This document shows positions 8,876 through 17,419 of a stretch of 64,000 nucleotides of DNA, piece after piece. Source of the DNA: Natronorubrum daqingense (GTDB lineage: Archaea > Halobacteriota > Halobacteria > Halobacteriales > Natrialbaceae); NCBI RefSeq assembly GCF_001971705.1, contig NZ_CP019327.1:2480001-2544000 (forward strand), written 5' to 3'. The notes beneath the pieces were generated by a model. It made no database searches, had not been told where the DNA came from, and was given only the letters and a program-made list of their open reading frames with translations. Made by a program: the position numbers and the translations under genes. The stretch's first letter is position 1, and every line of letters begins with the position of its first letter.

Positions 8876-9514
8876 CATCGACATCGGTCGCTGGGAAGAT
8901 CGCTGCCGTTCGTTGGCACTCAGAAGCCACCGCCAAAACGATTCGTCCGTTGGGACGCGAACGGAGAGCGATTCCCGGACACCGTTTCGTCGTCCGTGGT
9001 CGGATACCGGACGGAGATCGACCGATTCGAACGGTCGTCGGCACGCATCCCGAGGGACTCCGTCCGTCCTTGGGACCCCCTCGAATGCGCCCCGACGAGC
9101 CCACCCCGTTCAGCAACTCCCGCGACTGGTACGGCCGTCGACTCGAGTTCGACAGTACCGCTGTGGGCTCGAGTCACCTCGATCCGCCTCGATTCGACCC
9201 TCGACTAGTCCGGATCTCGAGCGGAACACACGTTTCATCGCTTTCGAAGCCATTAGTTGGGCCTCTTCGAGTCGCCCGCACCCACCGATGGTCGCTGCGA
9301 GGCGTTCCCCTCTGCGATCGAGCGGCGAAAATCACGCTCTCGGGCGGCGTCGTTCTCGTGAAATTCTCGCCATAAAAGGCAACGACGTTCGCTGTCGCCA
9401 CAAGTATAATGATTATCCCAACAGTTGCTAAACTCGCAACTGGATTATTGTTGTGAGATATGTAAACTTTGAACGGTTCCTGGGTTTAATACAGAACTCT
9501 CTCGATGACTCTTT
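8876..9514. other. Gene-poor stretch
   Basis: Open frames exist on both strands, but they are Arg/Ser-rich, lack any domain pattern and look like chance frames of GC-rich DNA. A TATA-like TTTAATA sits at 9485-9491, upstream of the secreted acidic protein gene. Nothing else was recognised. Confidence 0.5.
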
Positions 9515-9548
9515 CGTCTTCGAAGATGGCAACCCGCCACCGAAGACG
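9515..9548 (+). promoter_or_regulatory. 5'-leader hairpin before the acidic repeat protein gene
   Basis: Perfect 8-nt arms CGTCTTCG (9515-9522) and CGAAGACG (9541-9548) flank an 18-nt loop and end 8 nt before the start codon at 9557. With the TATA-like element near 9485 the transcript would have a structured leader of about 45 nt, which is unusual in haloarchaea, where leaderless mRNAs dominate. Confidence 0.4.
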
Positions 9549-9556
9549 GTAACCAC

Positions 9557-11002
9557 ATGTCACGGATAACACGAAACCAGGTATCTGCACTGATCGTTGC
9601 TGTCCTTATGGTGTCAGCCGCATTCGCTGGCGGCGCATCGGTCGTAGGGGCTCAAGACAACGCTGACGAAGAGGTCGACGAAATTAACGCGCTCATCGCA
9701 GACATCAACGAACAACTCGAGAACGTAGACGACGTCGAAACGGTCGACGAGGTCGACGATGATACTGCCGACGAGGTCCAAGATGACATCTTCACACAAG
9801 TTGTCGCTGAGATAAACACGCAATCTCAGGACATGCTCGGTGAAGACATCGCAGACGATGTCGACACCCCTGAAGAAGCACAAGAAGAAGCTGACGAGAT
9901 CGAAGACGAGTACGGCATTGCTGCTCAAGAAGCAGTCGACGGACTGAACAACGCCGCGGACAGCGTTGAGGAGATCCAGGAGATCGCCGAACAAGTCGAA
10001 GACGCGGACGATGACGAGGCTGACGACGAAGACGCGGATGACGACGAAGCAGATGACGACGAGGCAGACGATGACGACGCGGATGACGACGAGGCAGACG
10101 ATGACGACGCGGATGACGACGAGGCAGACGATGACGACGCGGATGACGACGAGGCAGACGATGACGACGCGGATGACGACGAGGCAGACGATGACGACGC
10201 GGATGACGACGAAGCAGACGATGACGAAGCAGACGATGACGAAGCAGACGATGACGAAGCAGATGACGACGGCGCGGATGACGACGAGGCAGATGACGAC
10301 GAGGCAGATGACGACGAAGCCGGTGACGATGTGGCCGACGACATCAACGCGCTCATCGACGATATCAACGAACAACTCGAGAACGTAGACGACGTCGAAA
10401 CGGTCGACGAAGTCGACGATGACACTGCGGACGAAGTTCAGGACGACATCTTCACGCAGGTCGTTGACGAGATAAACACGCAATCTCAGGACATGCTCGG
10501 TGAAGACATCGCAGACGATGTCGACACCCCTGAAGAAGCACAAGAAGAAGCTGACGAGATCGAAGAGGAGTACGGCGCTGCTGCGCAAGAAGCAGTTGAC
10601 GGACTGAACAACGCCGCGGATAGCGTTGAGGAGATCCAGGAACTCGCCGAACAAGTCGACGACGAAGCAGATGACGACGAAGCAGACGATGACGACGCGG
10701 ATGACGACGAAGCAGATGACGACGAAGCCGACGACGATGAGGCTGACGACGAAGCCGATGAAGGTGACGAACTCGATGACGTTGAAGAGCTCATCGTCGA
10801 AGAGCTGAACATCGAAGAACTCACCGTCGAAGAGCTGAACATTGAGGAACTCAACATCGAAGAACTCACCATCGAGGAGCTGAACATTGAGGAGTTGAAC
10901 GTTGACGAACTCCCTCTCGATGATGACGATGTCGACTCTGACGAGGACGACGAGAACGACAAGGTCGACGACGATGACGACGACACCGACGCAGACTGCT
11001 GA
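9557..11002 (+). CDS. Secreted hyperacidic repeat protein with a duplicated helical module
   Basis: The 481-aa protein begins with a Sec-type signal (hydrophobic stretch at residues 10-30, cut near VGAQ33). A helical module of about 105 residues (about 40-145) contains DIFTQVVAEINTQSQDMLGE and recurs at about 260-365, exactly 220 residues later. Between and after the copies are long DDDEADDDDAD repeats. Near the C-terminus (about 410-450) lies a run of five-residue units of the form (I/V)EELN. No enzyme motif is present. A single copy of the same module occurs in the Tat lipoprotein at 11719. A surface or extracellular scaffold, or a cation-binding protein, is possible. I do not recognise the family. 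Confidence 0.75.
   Translation: MSRITRNQVSALIVAVLMVSAAFAGGASVVGAQDNADEEVDEINALIADINEQLENVDDVETVDEVDDDTADEVQDDIFTQVVAEINTQSQDMLGEDIADDVDTPEEAQEEADEIEDEYGIAAQEAVDGLNNAADSVEEIQEIAEQVEDADDDEADDEDADDDEADDDEADDDDADDDEADDDDADDDEADDDDADDDEADDDDADDDEADDDDADDDEADDDEADDDEADDDEADDDGADDDEADDDEADDDEAGDDVADDINALIDDINEQLENVDDVETVDEVDDDTADEVQDDIFTQVVDEINTQSQDMLGEDIADDVDTPEEAQEEADEIEEEYGAAAQEAVDGLNNAADSVEEIQELAEQVDDEADDDEADDDDADDDEADDDEADDDEADDEADEGDELDDVEELIVEELNIEELTVEELNIEELNIEELTIEELNIEELNVDELPLDDDDVDSDEDDENDKVDDDDDDTDADC
9674..9970 (+). repeat. Module copy 1 of intragenic duplication
   Basis: Aligns without gaps to copy 2 exactly 660 nt downstream (10334-10630). The DNA is near-identical; for example 9841-9900 and 10501-10560 match at every base. 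This implies recent duplication or gene conversion. Confidence 0.85.
10051..10230 (+). repeat. 30-bp in-frame tandem repeat encoding Asp/Glu/Ala
   Basis: A 30-bp unit starts at 10081, 10111, 10141 and 10171 with four exact copies. A copy at 10051 differs at its first base, and a diverged copy starts at 10201. Each unit encodes ten residues, so length changes keep the frame. There are no spacers, so it is a coding minisatellite. Confidence 0.9.
10334..10630 (+). repeat. Module copy 2 of intragenic duplication
   Basis: This is the second copy of the 9674-9970 segment at an offset of 660 nt. It differs at scattered, mostly third-codon positions. Confidence 0.85.
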
Positions 11003-11015
11003 GTAACTACTCAGC
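10998..11015 (+). terminator. Palindrome over the stop codon of the acidic repeat protein gene
   Basis: GCTGAGTA-AC-TACTCAGC is a perfect palindrome spanning the TGA stop (11000-11002). In RNA it would fold as a six-pair stem with a six-base loop. A CTCTTTTG run follows at about 11043. Either a terminator or an mRNA end structure. Confidence 0.35.
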
Positions 11016-11718
11016 GCGAATCGGTCAGTACGATCAATACTTCTCTTTTGTACACTGCTCGCCGTTAGCGACCGGTTGTAACCATTCCAAAAGGGAGTCA
11101 CGCGTCGACCGAAGTGGCGAACGACGTGAGCAACGCAGCCGACACGTGCCCCGTCCGTTCTCACCAACGGGTATTCTTATCGACTCGAGCGAGTCGTTGT
11201 TATCCTCCGCACAGAAGCGCGAAACGACCCGACCGTACTCTGTCGGGGACGGTCTTCGCGTAGACCTGTGTCGAGAATCATCACAGCCGACCACAGCCGA
11301 AATTCATCAAACGAGACCGTCGAAGGGACAGTAGTCGGTTGTACTCCACCTCTACTGAGACCGCCACTGACCCGAAGTGCTTCGTCGACTACTCTCCACA
11401 TCACTCGCGTCGGGGTCGTATGACCCGTACGGTATAGACCAACCGTGTACCACCGTGACGGTGCGTATCCCATCGTGGAGGACGAAGCACCTATGTCCAT
11501 TCCTTTCAGAAACTCCACTTTCGTTTCGACGCCGATAGGGGTGTCCACCTCGAGGCGAAATTACACTCGATGTCCGCCGCTGAGAACGGGTTTTTGCTGA
11601 CCAAAAGGTACCTTTGAGTGCAATCTATGGGTGCTCGGCCCCGTCCGAACTGTTTCGAATACCTACACAGTTTATAATAATTATAATAAATGATGGTGGT
11701 TGTGTGTTAGCAGTTGTG
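11016..11718. other. Gene-poor stretch
   Basis: Only low-complexity frames without domain character are seen. An AT-rich segment at 11669-11695 (TTTATAATAATTATAATAAA-like) lies just upstream of the Tat lipoprotein gene and is likely its promoter region. Confidence 0.5.
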
Positions 11719-12342
11719 ATGAGCAACAATCACGTTTCCCGTCGTACGGCTATCAAAGTATCCGGTGCTGCCGTTATGGTCGGATTGAGCGGCTGTGCTG
11801 ACGATACCGGTCAAGAAGGTGAAACGGATGACGACCCAGACGAAACCGACGACAACGGGGAGTCCGACGTCGACCCGATCGATGGCTCGGCCGAGAGCGT
11901 CGAGGAAACGGTCGAGGAGGTTAACAGCGGCCCGATCGCCGAAACTAACGAGAACGTCGAGAGCGTCAACGCTGAATTAGAGAACGTCGACGAAGTCGAA
12001 GGGATCGACGAAGTCGCGGCCGAAACCGCCGACGAGGCCCAAGACGAAGCGGATCGCCTCGAGAGCGAGGTCGATCGACTCCAGGACGACATCTTCACGC
12101 AGGTTGTCGACGAGATCAACGCCCAATCAGAGGAACTCCTCGGTGAGGAAATCGCCGATCCAGTCGAAACCCCTGATGAAGCTCGGGACGAAGCCCAAGA
12201 AATCGACGACGAATTCGGCAATGCGGCCGAGGAAGCGGTCGAGGCACTGAACGACGCTGCGGACAACGTCGAGGAAAATCAAACGCACCTGAACGGCGCA
12301 GTCGATGCGCTAGAGGACGTCGAGGAGGACGAAGACGAGTAA
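11719..12342 (+). CDS. Tat-exported acidic lipoprotein, single-module paralogue of the 9557 protein
   Basis: The 207-aa protein starts at 11719, where MSNNHVSRRTAIKVSG gives a Tat signal and LSGC gives a lipobox with Cys near residue 26, so it is probably an anchored lipoprotein outside the cell. After an acidic linker, a helical domain contains QDDIFTQVVDEINAQSEELLG and EFGNAAEEAVEALNDAADNVEE. These are clear counterparts of the duplicated module in the secreted protein upstream. The longer frame from 11614 would bury the signal and is rejected. Two paralogues of one module in tandem, one free and one anchored, suggest they interact or replace each other. The family is not recognised. Confidence 0.8.
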   Translation: MSNNHVSRRTAIKVSGAAVMVGLSGCADDTGQEGETDDDPDETDDNGESDVDPIDGSAESVEETVEEVNSGPIAETNENVESVNAELENVDEVEGIDEVAAETADEAQDEADRLESEVDRLQDDIFTQVVDEINAQSEELLGEEIADPVETPDEARDEAQEIDDEFGNAAEEAVEALNDAADNVEENQTHLNGAVDALEDVEEDEDE

Positions 12343-12514
12343 CGACGACCTCATCCGAGTCCCACTGGAAACGAGCGTCTGTTCACACTCGAGCAATCTC
12401 GTTGGCGGGAGTGTCGAGTTTCGCGACCAGCTATCGACTCGTTGTCGTTAGTTCTCGCTTCGAAGACGAACCCACCTTCCGTCAGCGGAGTGTCCCGGAA
12501 TCGGCCCGCCCGGA

Positions 12515-12799
12515 TTACCGTCGTGCCTCGAGTTCGGCCTCGAGGTCCTCGAGGCTCATCTCTTTCATCGAGAGCAACACCAGCAGGTGGTAGACGATGT
12601 CGGCCGCCTCGTAGGCGACCTCGTCGTGGTCGTCGTCTTTGGCCGCCAGAACGAGTTCCGTGGATTCCTCGCCGAGCTTTTCCAACACCGCGTTCTCGCC
12701 CTTTTCGTGCGTGAACAGCGACGCGGTGTAGGAGTCCTCCGGGAGCGTTTCCTTCCGATCTTCGATGACGGCGAACAACTCTTCGAGCGTGTCGTCCAT
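12515..12799 (-). CDS. hisE: Phosphoribosyl-ATP pyrophosphatase
   Basis: The 94-aa protein carries the HisE/MazG-like helical fold: KLGEESTELVLAAK, where the Glu residues bind Mg, and DEVAYEAADIVYHLLVLL. It converts phosphoribosyl-ATP to phosphoribosyl-AMP, the second step of histidine synthesis. Its length matches stand-alone archaeal HisE. The start codon abuts the stop of the upstream bifunctional-nuclease gene (no gap at 12799/12800), so the two are co-transcribed. Confidence 0.93.
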   Translation of the reverse strand: MDDTLEELFAVIEDRKETLPEDSYTASLFTHEKGENAVLEKLGEESTELVLAAKDDDHDEVAYEAADIVYHLLVLLSMKEMSLEDLEAELEARR

Positions 12800-13267
12800 C
12801 TACATCTCACCCGTGACGGTGCGAATATCCTCGAGTTGCTCGAACGTTTCGCTCTCGTCGCGTCCGTCCTCGAAGACGTCTTCGGTAATCTCGATCGGCA
12901 CGTTCGTCCGCGCCGCGAGCGCGAGCGAGTCGCTCGGTCGACAGTCGATGACCGTCTCGCCGCGTGGCGTCTGCACGTGGAGGTCGGCGATGTAGGTGCC
13001 ACCCCGGCCGTCCGAACGCTCTTTGATCTCGTTGACGACGACGCGATCGACACGACTCCCTAACTCCTCCATGACGTCGAGCAAGAGGTCGTGGGTCAGC
13101 GGCCGGCCGATGTCTTCGGCCTCGAGTCCGCGCGCGATACTCGTCGCCTCGTTGAATCCGATGAAAATCGGCACGACGTCGTCTTCGTCGGCGACCTCGA
13201 GAACGACCACTGGAACCGGACCCTGTGGCGTCCCCGCGACGCGAACCGCGTCGATGGATGCCTGCAT
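12800..13267 (-). CDS. Bifunctional nuclease (BFN/DUF151) domain protein
   Basis: The 155-aa protein matches the BFN domain: PVVVLEVADEDDVVPIFIG near the N-terminus, GRPLTHDLLLDVMEELG in the middle, and GETVIDCRPSDSLALAAR with the conserved Arg-Pro-Ser-Asp motif. Plant and Thermotoga members have been reported to have nuclease activity; the role in archaea is not settled. The short tail after residue 135 is acidic. It is directly upstream of hisE in a two-gene unit. Confidence 0.88.
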   Translation of the reverse strand: MQASIDAVRVAGTPQGPVPVVVLEVADEDDVVPIFIGFNEATSIARGLEAEDIGRPLTHDLLLDVMEELGSRVDRVVVNEIKERSDGRGGTYIADLHVQTPRGETVIDCRPSDSLALAARTNVPIEITEDVFEDGRDESETFEQLEDIRTVTGEM

Positions 13268-13339
13268 ATCGCTATCCTTGCGTGCGAGAGAGAAAACATG
13301 TCCGGTCGCGAATGCATGCCCGACGAACGTGGCGAGAAC

Positions 13340-15346
13340 CTACCGCCGCCGGACGACCGCTACTGCGACGACCGCTGCTGGGGCGAAGAGGAGTTGGAGC
13401 GTCGTCGTTGGGGCAACCATCGCCGCCGCGCCGAGCGTTCCCACGACGCCGCGCGCGAGCCACCGAGTCCCTCGGGACAACGGAATCGGCGCGTTGCTCG
13501 CGTAGACGACGGCAAGCCCTCCCACGAGCGTCAACAGCCCGACGGAGAGGCTTTCGAGCGTCGGCGACGGCGAGACGAGTTCGGGCCGAGAGACGAACGC
13601 GAACGGGAGGACGTACAGCGGCGCGAGCAGTCGCAATGCGACGGACGAGACGGCCCAGGTCTCGACTGTATCGGTTCGAGCGGTTCGCGCCGCCGCGACG
13701 GCGACGGGTGGGAGCAGTGCGGCCCCCGCGACCACGTAGAGCGTGACGAAAAACGGGGACAGATCCGTCGGTTCCTGCCCACCTCCGACGACGACCAGCG
13801 AACCGACGAAGGCCGTACCCACGGCCGTCGGGAGCCCGGGCGTTCCCAGCGCGGCGACGATCATCGCGAACACAACGAGGGCCAGGGGCCACGCCTCGAG
13901 CGCCGTACTGGCGTTCAGGAATAGCCCCGTCGCTTCGGTAACGAGGAGAAGTTCCGTGACGATGCCGATCGCAGCGACGACGATCACCACCGGTGCAAGC
14001 ACGAGCGCACCCAGGCGTAGCCCGCGAGCGGTGTCTCCGAGCGCCGTTCCAAACGCAGTGGTCGGTCGGTGGTACGACGGTTCGGTCGCCCGCGGCCTGT
14101 AGACGCTCTGGGCGACGGGGACGACGATACCCAGGAACACCGCCAGAAGGATCGCCCACACCATCGCCTGAGACACCGTGACGGCGATATCGCCGTAGTA
14201 CAACCCGACGAACGCGACGATCGGAAGCACGAATCGAACGCCACATATCGCGAGTTCACCCCTCGCGTGAGTCGGCTCCGGGCTTCGAGGGGCCGTCGTT
14301 CCCTCACCCGACTGACTCGAGGCCCCGTCCTCGCCTCGATCTGCTTCGTCGATGACGAATCGCAACGCGACGAGAAAGCAGATCACCGCGATCGCCGCCG
14401 GGAACAGGCCTGCGACGACGACGTTCGTGAGCGTGAGCTCGGGAACGAGCGTCGCGCCGAGAATGCCGGCGACGAAGACGGTCGGCGGCAACACCTGCCC
14501 GACCGTCGACGCGGCCGCTTCAATTCCGGCGGCGGTCCGCTCACGCAGCCCTCGCTCGCTCAACGCCGGAACCGAGCGGGACCGCAACAGATCAGCGTTC
14601 GCCAGGTACGAGCCGCTGACCGACGCGAGGAGCGCCGACCCGAGTGCCCACGCTCGGGCAGCCCCGAGCCGGGAAGAGGTGTACGTCGCAGCCGACCGAA
14701 GCACCTCGGCCCCACCAGTGGTGACCACGAGTGCCGCGTACAACACGACGAGCGCGATTTCGAGACCTGTCGTCTGAACGAACGAGCCGTGAACGCCGCT
14801 GCCGATCGCCAGCTGCAACACCACCGTGTCGACTTCGAGTCCGCCGTGACCGATCGGATCGGGAAGCGACGAGCCCACCGCGGCGTACGCGAGCGCGAGG
14901 CCGACTAATCCGGCGGGAACGACGCCGATTTCTCGCCAGACGGAGTACCAGACGACGACGAAGAGGGCGAGAGCAGCGGCCGTTCCAGCCAGCGTCAGTT
15001 CCGACCGTCCAACGAGTTCGATGCCGTTTCGGTAGACGTACCCGCTTCCGAGGAAAACTGCTCCGAACGCGACGCCAAGGGCGGCCGCTTCCAGTTGGTT
15101 GTCCGCCGCGAGTGCCCGGCGACAGGACTCGAGCGCGTAGACGGCGAGGACGCCGCCGAGAACGATGGTCGCCACCGTCATCCGAGAGACCGACTCTTGG
15201 CCGAGCGGGACCAGTTCCGGATGTAACGCGTACAGCATTGCCGCCCAAAAGCAGACGGCTGCGGCGGTAACCACCGTTGTTCCGAGCGAACGCGGATCGT
15301 TCCGTCGTGCCGGTCGCTGGTACTCGGCACCGCTCGAACCCGTCAC
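13340..15346 (-). CDS. Fused 4TM/12TM TRAP transporter permease
   Basis: The 668-aa polytopic membrane protein has the pattern of fused TRAP permeases (DctQ+DctM, the TRAP-TAXI type): a 4-TM N-terminal part, then a DctM-like part with GSALLASVSGSYLANADLL and AGIEAAASTVGQVLPP, the counterpart of the family's AxGGQxxPP loop. TRAP systems import organic acids or other solutes using the sodium gradient and need a periplasmic-type binding protein. No TAXI binding-protein gene is beside it, so the partner must be elsewhere or lost. The frame is intact. It is slightly short for the family and its motifs are diverged. Confidence 0.78.
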   Translation of the reverse strand: MTGSSGAEYQRPARRNDPRSLGTTVVTAAAVCFWAAMLYALHPELVPLGQESVSRMTVATIVLGGVLAVYALESCRRALAADNQLEAAALGVAFGAVFLGSGYVYRNGIELVGRSELTLAGTAAALALFVVVWYSVWREIGVVPAGLVGLALAYAAVGSSLPDPIGHGGLEVDTVVLQLAIGSGVHGSFVQTTGLEIALVVLYAALVVTTGGAEVLRSAATYTSSRLGAARAWALGSALLASVSGSYLANADLLRSRSVPALSERGLRERTAAGIEAAASTVGQVLPPTVFVAGILGATLVPELTLTNVVVAGLFPAAIAVICFLVALRFVIDEADRGEDGASSQSGEGTTAPRSPEPTHARGELAICGVRFVLPIVAFVGLYYGDIAVTVSQAMVWAILLAVFLGIVVPVAQSVYRPRATEPSYHRPTTAFGTALGDTARGLRLGALVLAPVVIVVAAIGIVTELLLVTEATGLFLNASTALEAWPLALVVFAMIVAALGTPGLPTAVGTAFVGSLVVVGGGQEPTDLSPFFVTLYVVAGAALLPPVAVAAARTARTDTVETWAVSSVALRLLAPLYVLPFAFVSRPELVSPSPTLESLSVGLLTLVGGLAVVYASNAPIPLSRGTRWLARGVVGTLGAAAMVAPTTTLQLLFAPAAVVAVAVVRRR

Positions 15347-15611
15347 GGCCGCCCCTCCTTCGCACCCGGCGTGTGCCGTGTCCGAATCGGAACACTCGAA
15401 CGGATCCCGGTCCGCCAGTTCGTTCCGGAACGTCGACCTGTCCTCATAGTTGTCATGTACTGCGAGCTATAATAAGCGTTCTGTAAGTTATGTCGGTAAT
15501 TTCAGTATCCAATTTGGCGGCCATTCATCTTACCATACATGGCGGCCAATCCGTCGCCACCGCTCGAGGCTGACGAACGGATGGTCTGCGCAGAGAAAAA
15601 GTTCGACCGGC

Positions 15612-16238
15612 TTAGGTCGACTCCGTCAACGTGGGCACGCTCGCGTCTTCGTTCTCGAAAAACGCCAGTTCGTGAATGCGACTGTCCGGCGTCAGTTCGG
15701 GGTGGAACGCGGTGGCGACGACGGGGCCGTCTCGAACGGCGACCGGTCGTCCGTCCCACGACGCCAGCACCTCGACGGTCTCGCCGACGTCGTCGATTGC
15801 GGGTGCGCGGATGAACACTGCCGGATACGGTTCGTCGTCGGCCAACCCGTCGACCGCGAGTGGCGCTTCGAAGCTGTCTTTTTGGCGACCGAAGGCGTTT
15901 CGTTCGATGGTTACGTCGACGAGGCCGAGTTCCTCGACCCGGTCGTCGTTCGCGTCGCTCGAGGCGACGATCAATCCGGCACACGTCACGAACAGCGGTT
16001 TGTTGGCGGCGACGTGATCGCGGAGTTCCGGTGCGATACCCTCGCTGTGGACGAACCGGGAGATGGTCGTCGATTCGCCGCCGGGCATGGCGAGCAGGTC
16101 GCACTCGGGAACTACTCCTGACTCACGGATTTCGTGGACGGTGACCTCGCGTCCGTGGGCGCTCACTGCGCGTTCGATAGCCGTCGCGTGCTCTTCGACG
16201 TCGCCCTGAACGGCGACGACGCCAGCGGTCAGTGACAT
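15612..16238 (-). CDS. pdxT: Glutaminase subunit of pyridoxal 5'-phosphate synthase
   Basis: PdxT releases ammonia from glutamine and passes it to PdxS, which builds PLP. The 208-aa protein shows GVVAVQGDVEEH at the N-terminus, LLAMPGGESTT, the nucleophile Cys in FVTCAG, the Glu/Lys segment NAFGRQKDSFE, and FHPEL with the catalytic His near the end. The start at 16238 (MSLTAGVVAVQG) fits the family exactly; an upstream in-frame extension has no family sequence. No pdxS is in the window. Confidence 0.93.
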   Translation of the reverse strand: MSLTAGVVAVQGDVEEHATAIERAVSAHGREVTVHEIRESGVVPECDLLAMPGGESTTISRFVHSEGIAPELRDHVAANKPLFVTCAGLIVASSDANDDRVEELGLVDVTIERNAFGRQKDSFEAPLAVDGLADDEPYPAVFIRAPAIDDVGETVEVLASWDGRPVAVRDGPVVATAFHPELTPDSRIHELAFFENEDASVPTLTEST

Positions 16239-16278
16239 GACCGCGGATAGGCGGAGGGGTATCAAAAAGGCCGCGTCC

Positions 16279-17160
16279 CTATTTCGACTCGACCGCGAAT
16301 CGAACTGTCGTGCCATCGGGGTCGCTGACGGCGATTCCGTCGTCTCGGTCGTCGATAGCGTGTCCGTCGGCCTCGAGTCGCGTTCGAATTTCCTCGAGTG
16401 CGTCACTCGAGGACACGAGGAGTTCGAACCACGCCAATCCCCGTTCGTCTGGCGATCTCGTTTTCGAACGCCGATTCCAGGTGTTGATCCCGAGGTGGTG
16501 GTGGTAGCCGCCCGCCGCCAAAAAGACCGCAGACGGTGCCGTATCCATCACGTCGAATCCCAGGGTGTCCGCGTAGAACGCCCGTGACTCCTCGAGCGAG
16601 GAAACCTCGAGGTGGACGTGTCCGATGGTCGTGTCAGGTGGCACCGTCTCCGCTGGCGCTGCGCTCGGGCCGTCCACCTCCGCCGTGGGCCTCGTCGCTT
16701 CTTCTAGTTCCTCGAGATCCAGCGGCCACGAGCCGATCTGTAGACTGCCGTCGTCGTCGCGGGGCCACTCCGACTCGGGACGGTCGACGTACACCTCGAC
16801 GCCGTTTCCCTCCGGATCTCGGCAGTAGAGTGCCTTGCTGACGCCGTGATCCGACGCCCCGCTGAGCGTCCAGCGCTCGCTGATTCGAGCGAGCACAGTC
16901 GCTACCGCTGCGTCGCTGGGAACGCGAATCGCCACGTGGAACAATCCGGCCGACGCCTCGTCTCGAGGGCTGGCGTCCGGATCGGCGTCTATCTCGAGCA
17001 GTGGCGTCCCATCGACGCCGAGCACCGCCGGGTCTCGGTTCACGACCTCGAGACCGATCACCTTTCGGTAAAACTCGGTGACCGCCGACTCGTCGCTGAC
17101 GGTCAGTGCGCATCGACCGAGTCGCGTCGACGCCGGCCGTTGCAGGTCGGGACTGGTCAT
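16279..17160 (-). CDS. Two-domain VOC (glyoxalase/extradiol dioxygenase-like) protein, CatE-like
   Basis: The 293-aa protein contains two vicinal-oxygen-chelate domains, about residues 12-130 and 168-290. Likely metal ligands are His in LFHVAIRV, Glu in NGVEVYVDRPE, and His in IGHVHLEV. GYHHHLGINTW and TVRFAVESK complete the second domain. The order and length match bacterial CatE (catechol-2,3-dioxygenase-like) proteins, but extradiol activity is not proven by sequence. The stop lies about 40 nt upstream of the pdxT start on the same strand. Confidence 0.85.
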   Translation of the reverse strand: MTSPDLQRPASTRLGRCALTVSDESAVTEFYRKVIGLEVVNRDPAVLGVDGTPLLEIDADPDASPRDEASAGLFHVAIRVPSDAAVATVLARISERWTLSGASDHGVSKALYCRDPEGNGVEVYVDRPESEWPRDDDGSLQIGSWPLDLEELEEATRPTAEVDGPSAAPAETVPPDTTIGHVHLEVSSLEESRAFYADTLGFDVMDTAPSAVFLAAGGYHHHLGINTWNRRSKTRSPDERGLAWFELLVSSSDALEEIRTRLEADGHAIDDRDDGIAVSDPDGTTVRFAVESK

Positions 17161-17419
17161 ACGCCGAATACGTGCTCCTCGCCTATATACTGTCGAACGG
17201 TGTTTCCTCTCGGTCTGCGGTGTTCGTCGAAACGTTGTGTTTTGCGTACGACTGGAAGTGCGTCGGGCGTCGCCACTCGAGGATATTGTGAAAGGGAAAG
17301 TTGGGGTGGGGGGATTGGGGGTGGCGATAGACTATCGCAGATCGCCATCTGTGGGTACGATTCGATGCAGCGTAAGTATACTTGCTAATTATGTCGTTAT
17401 CTCTTGAACCAGATACTAA

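Noticed and set aside
8353-9375. 340-aa frame overlapping the four-TM protein and the gap after it
   Set aside because: Arg/Pro-rich and overlaps a better gene; no family character.
10051-10230. Possible CRISPR-like array of 30-bp repeats
   Set aside because: The copies are contiguous, with no spacers, and in frame within a gene.
13272-14246. 324-aa frame within the TRAP permease gene
   Set aside because: Arg-rich out-of-frame shadow; the permease frame has membrane helices and motifs.
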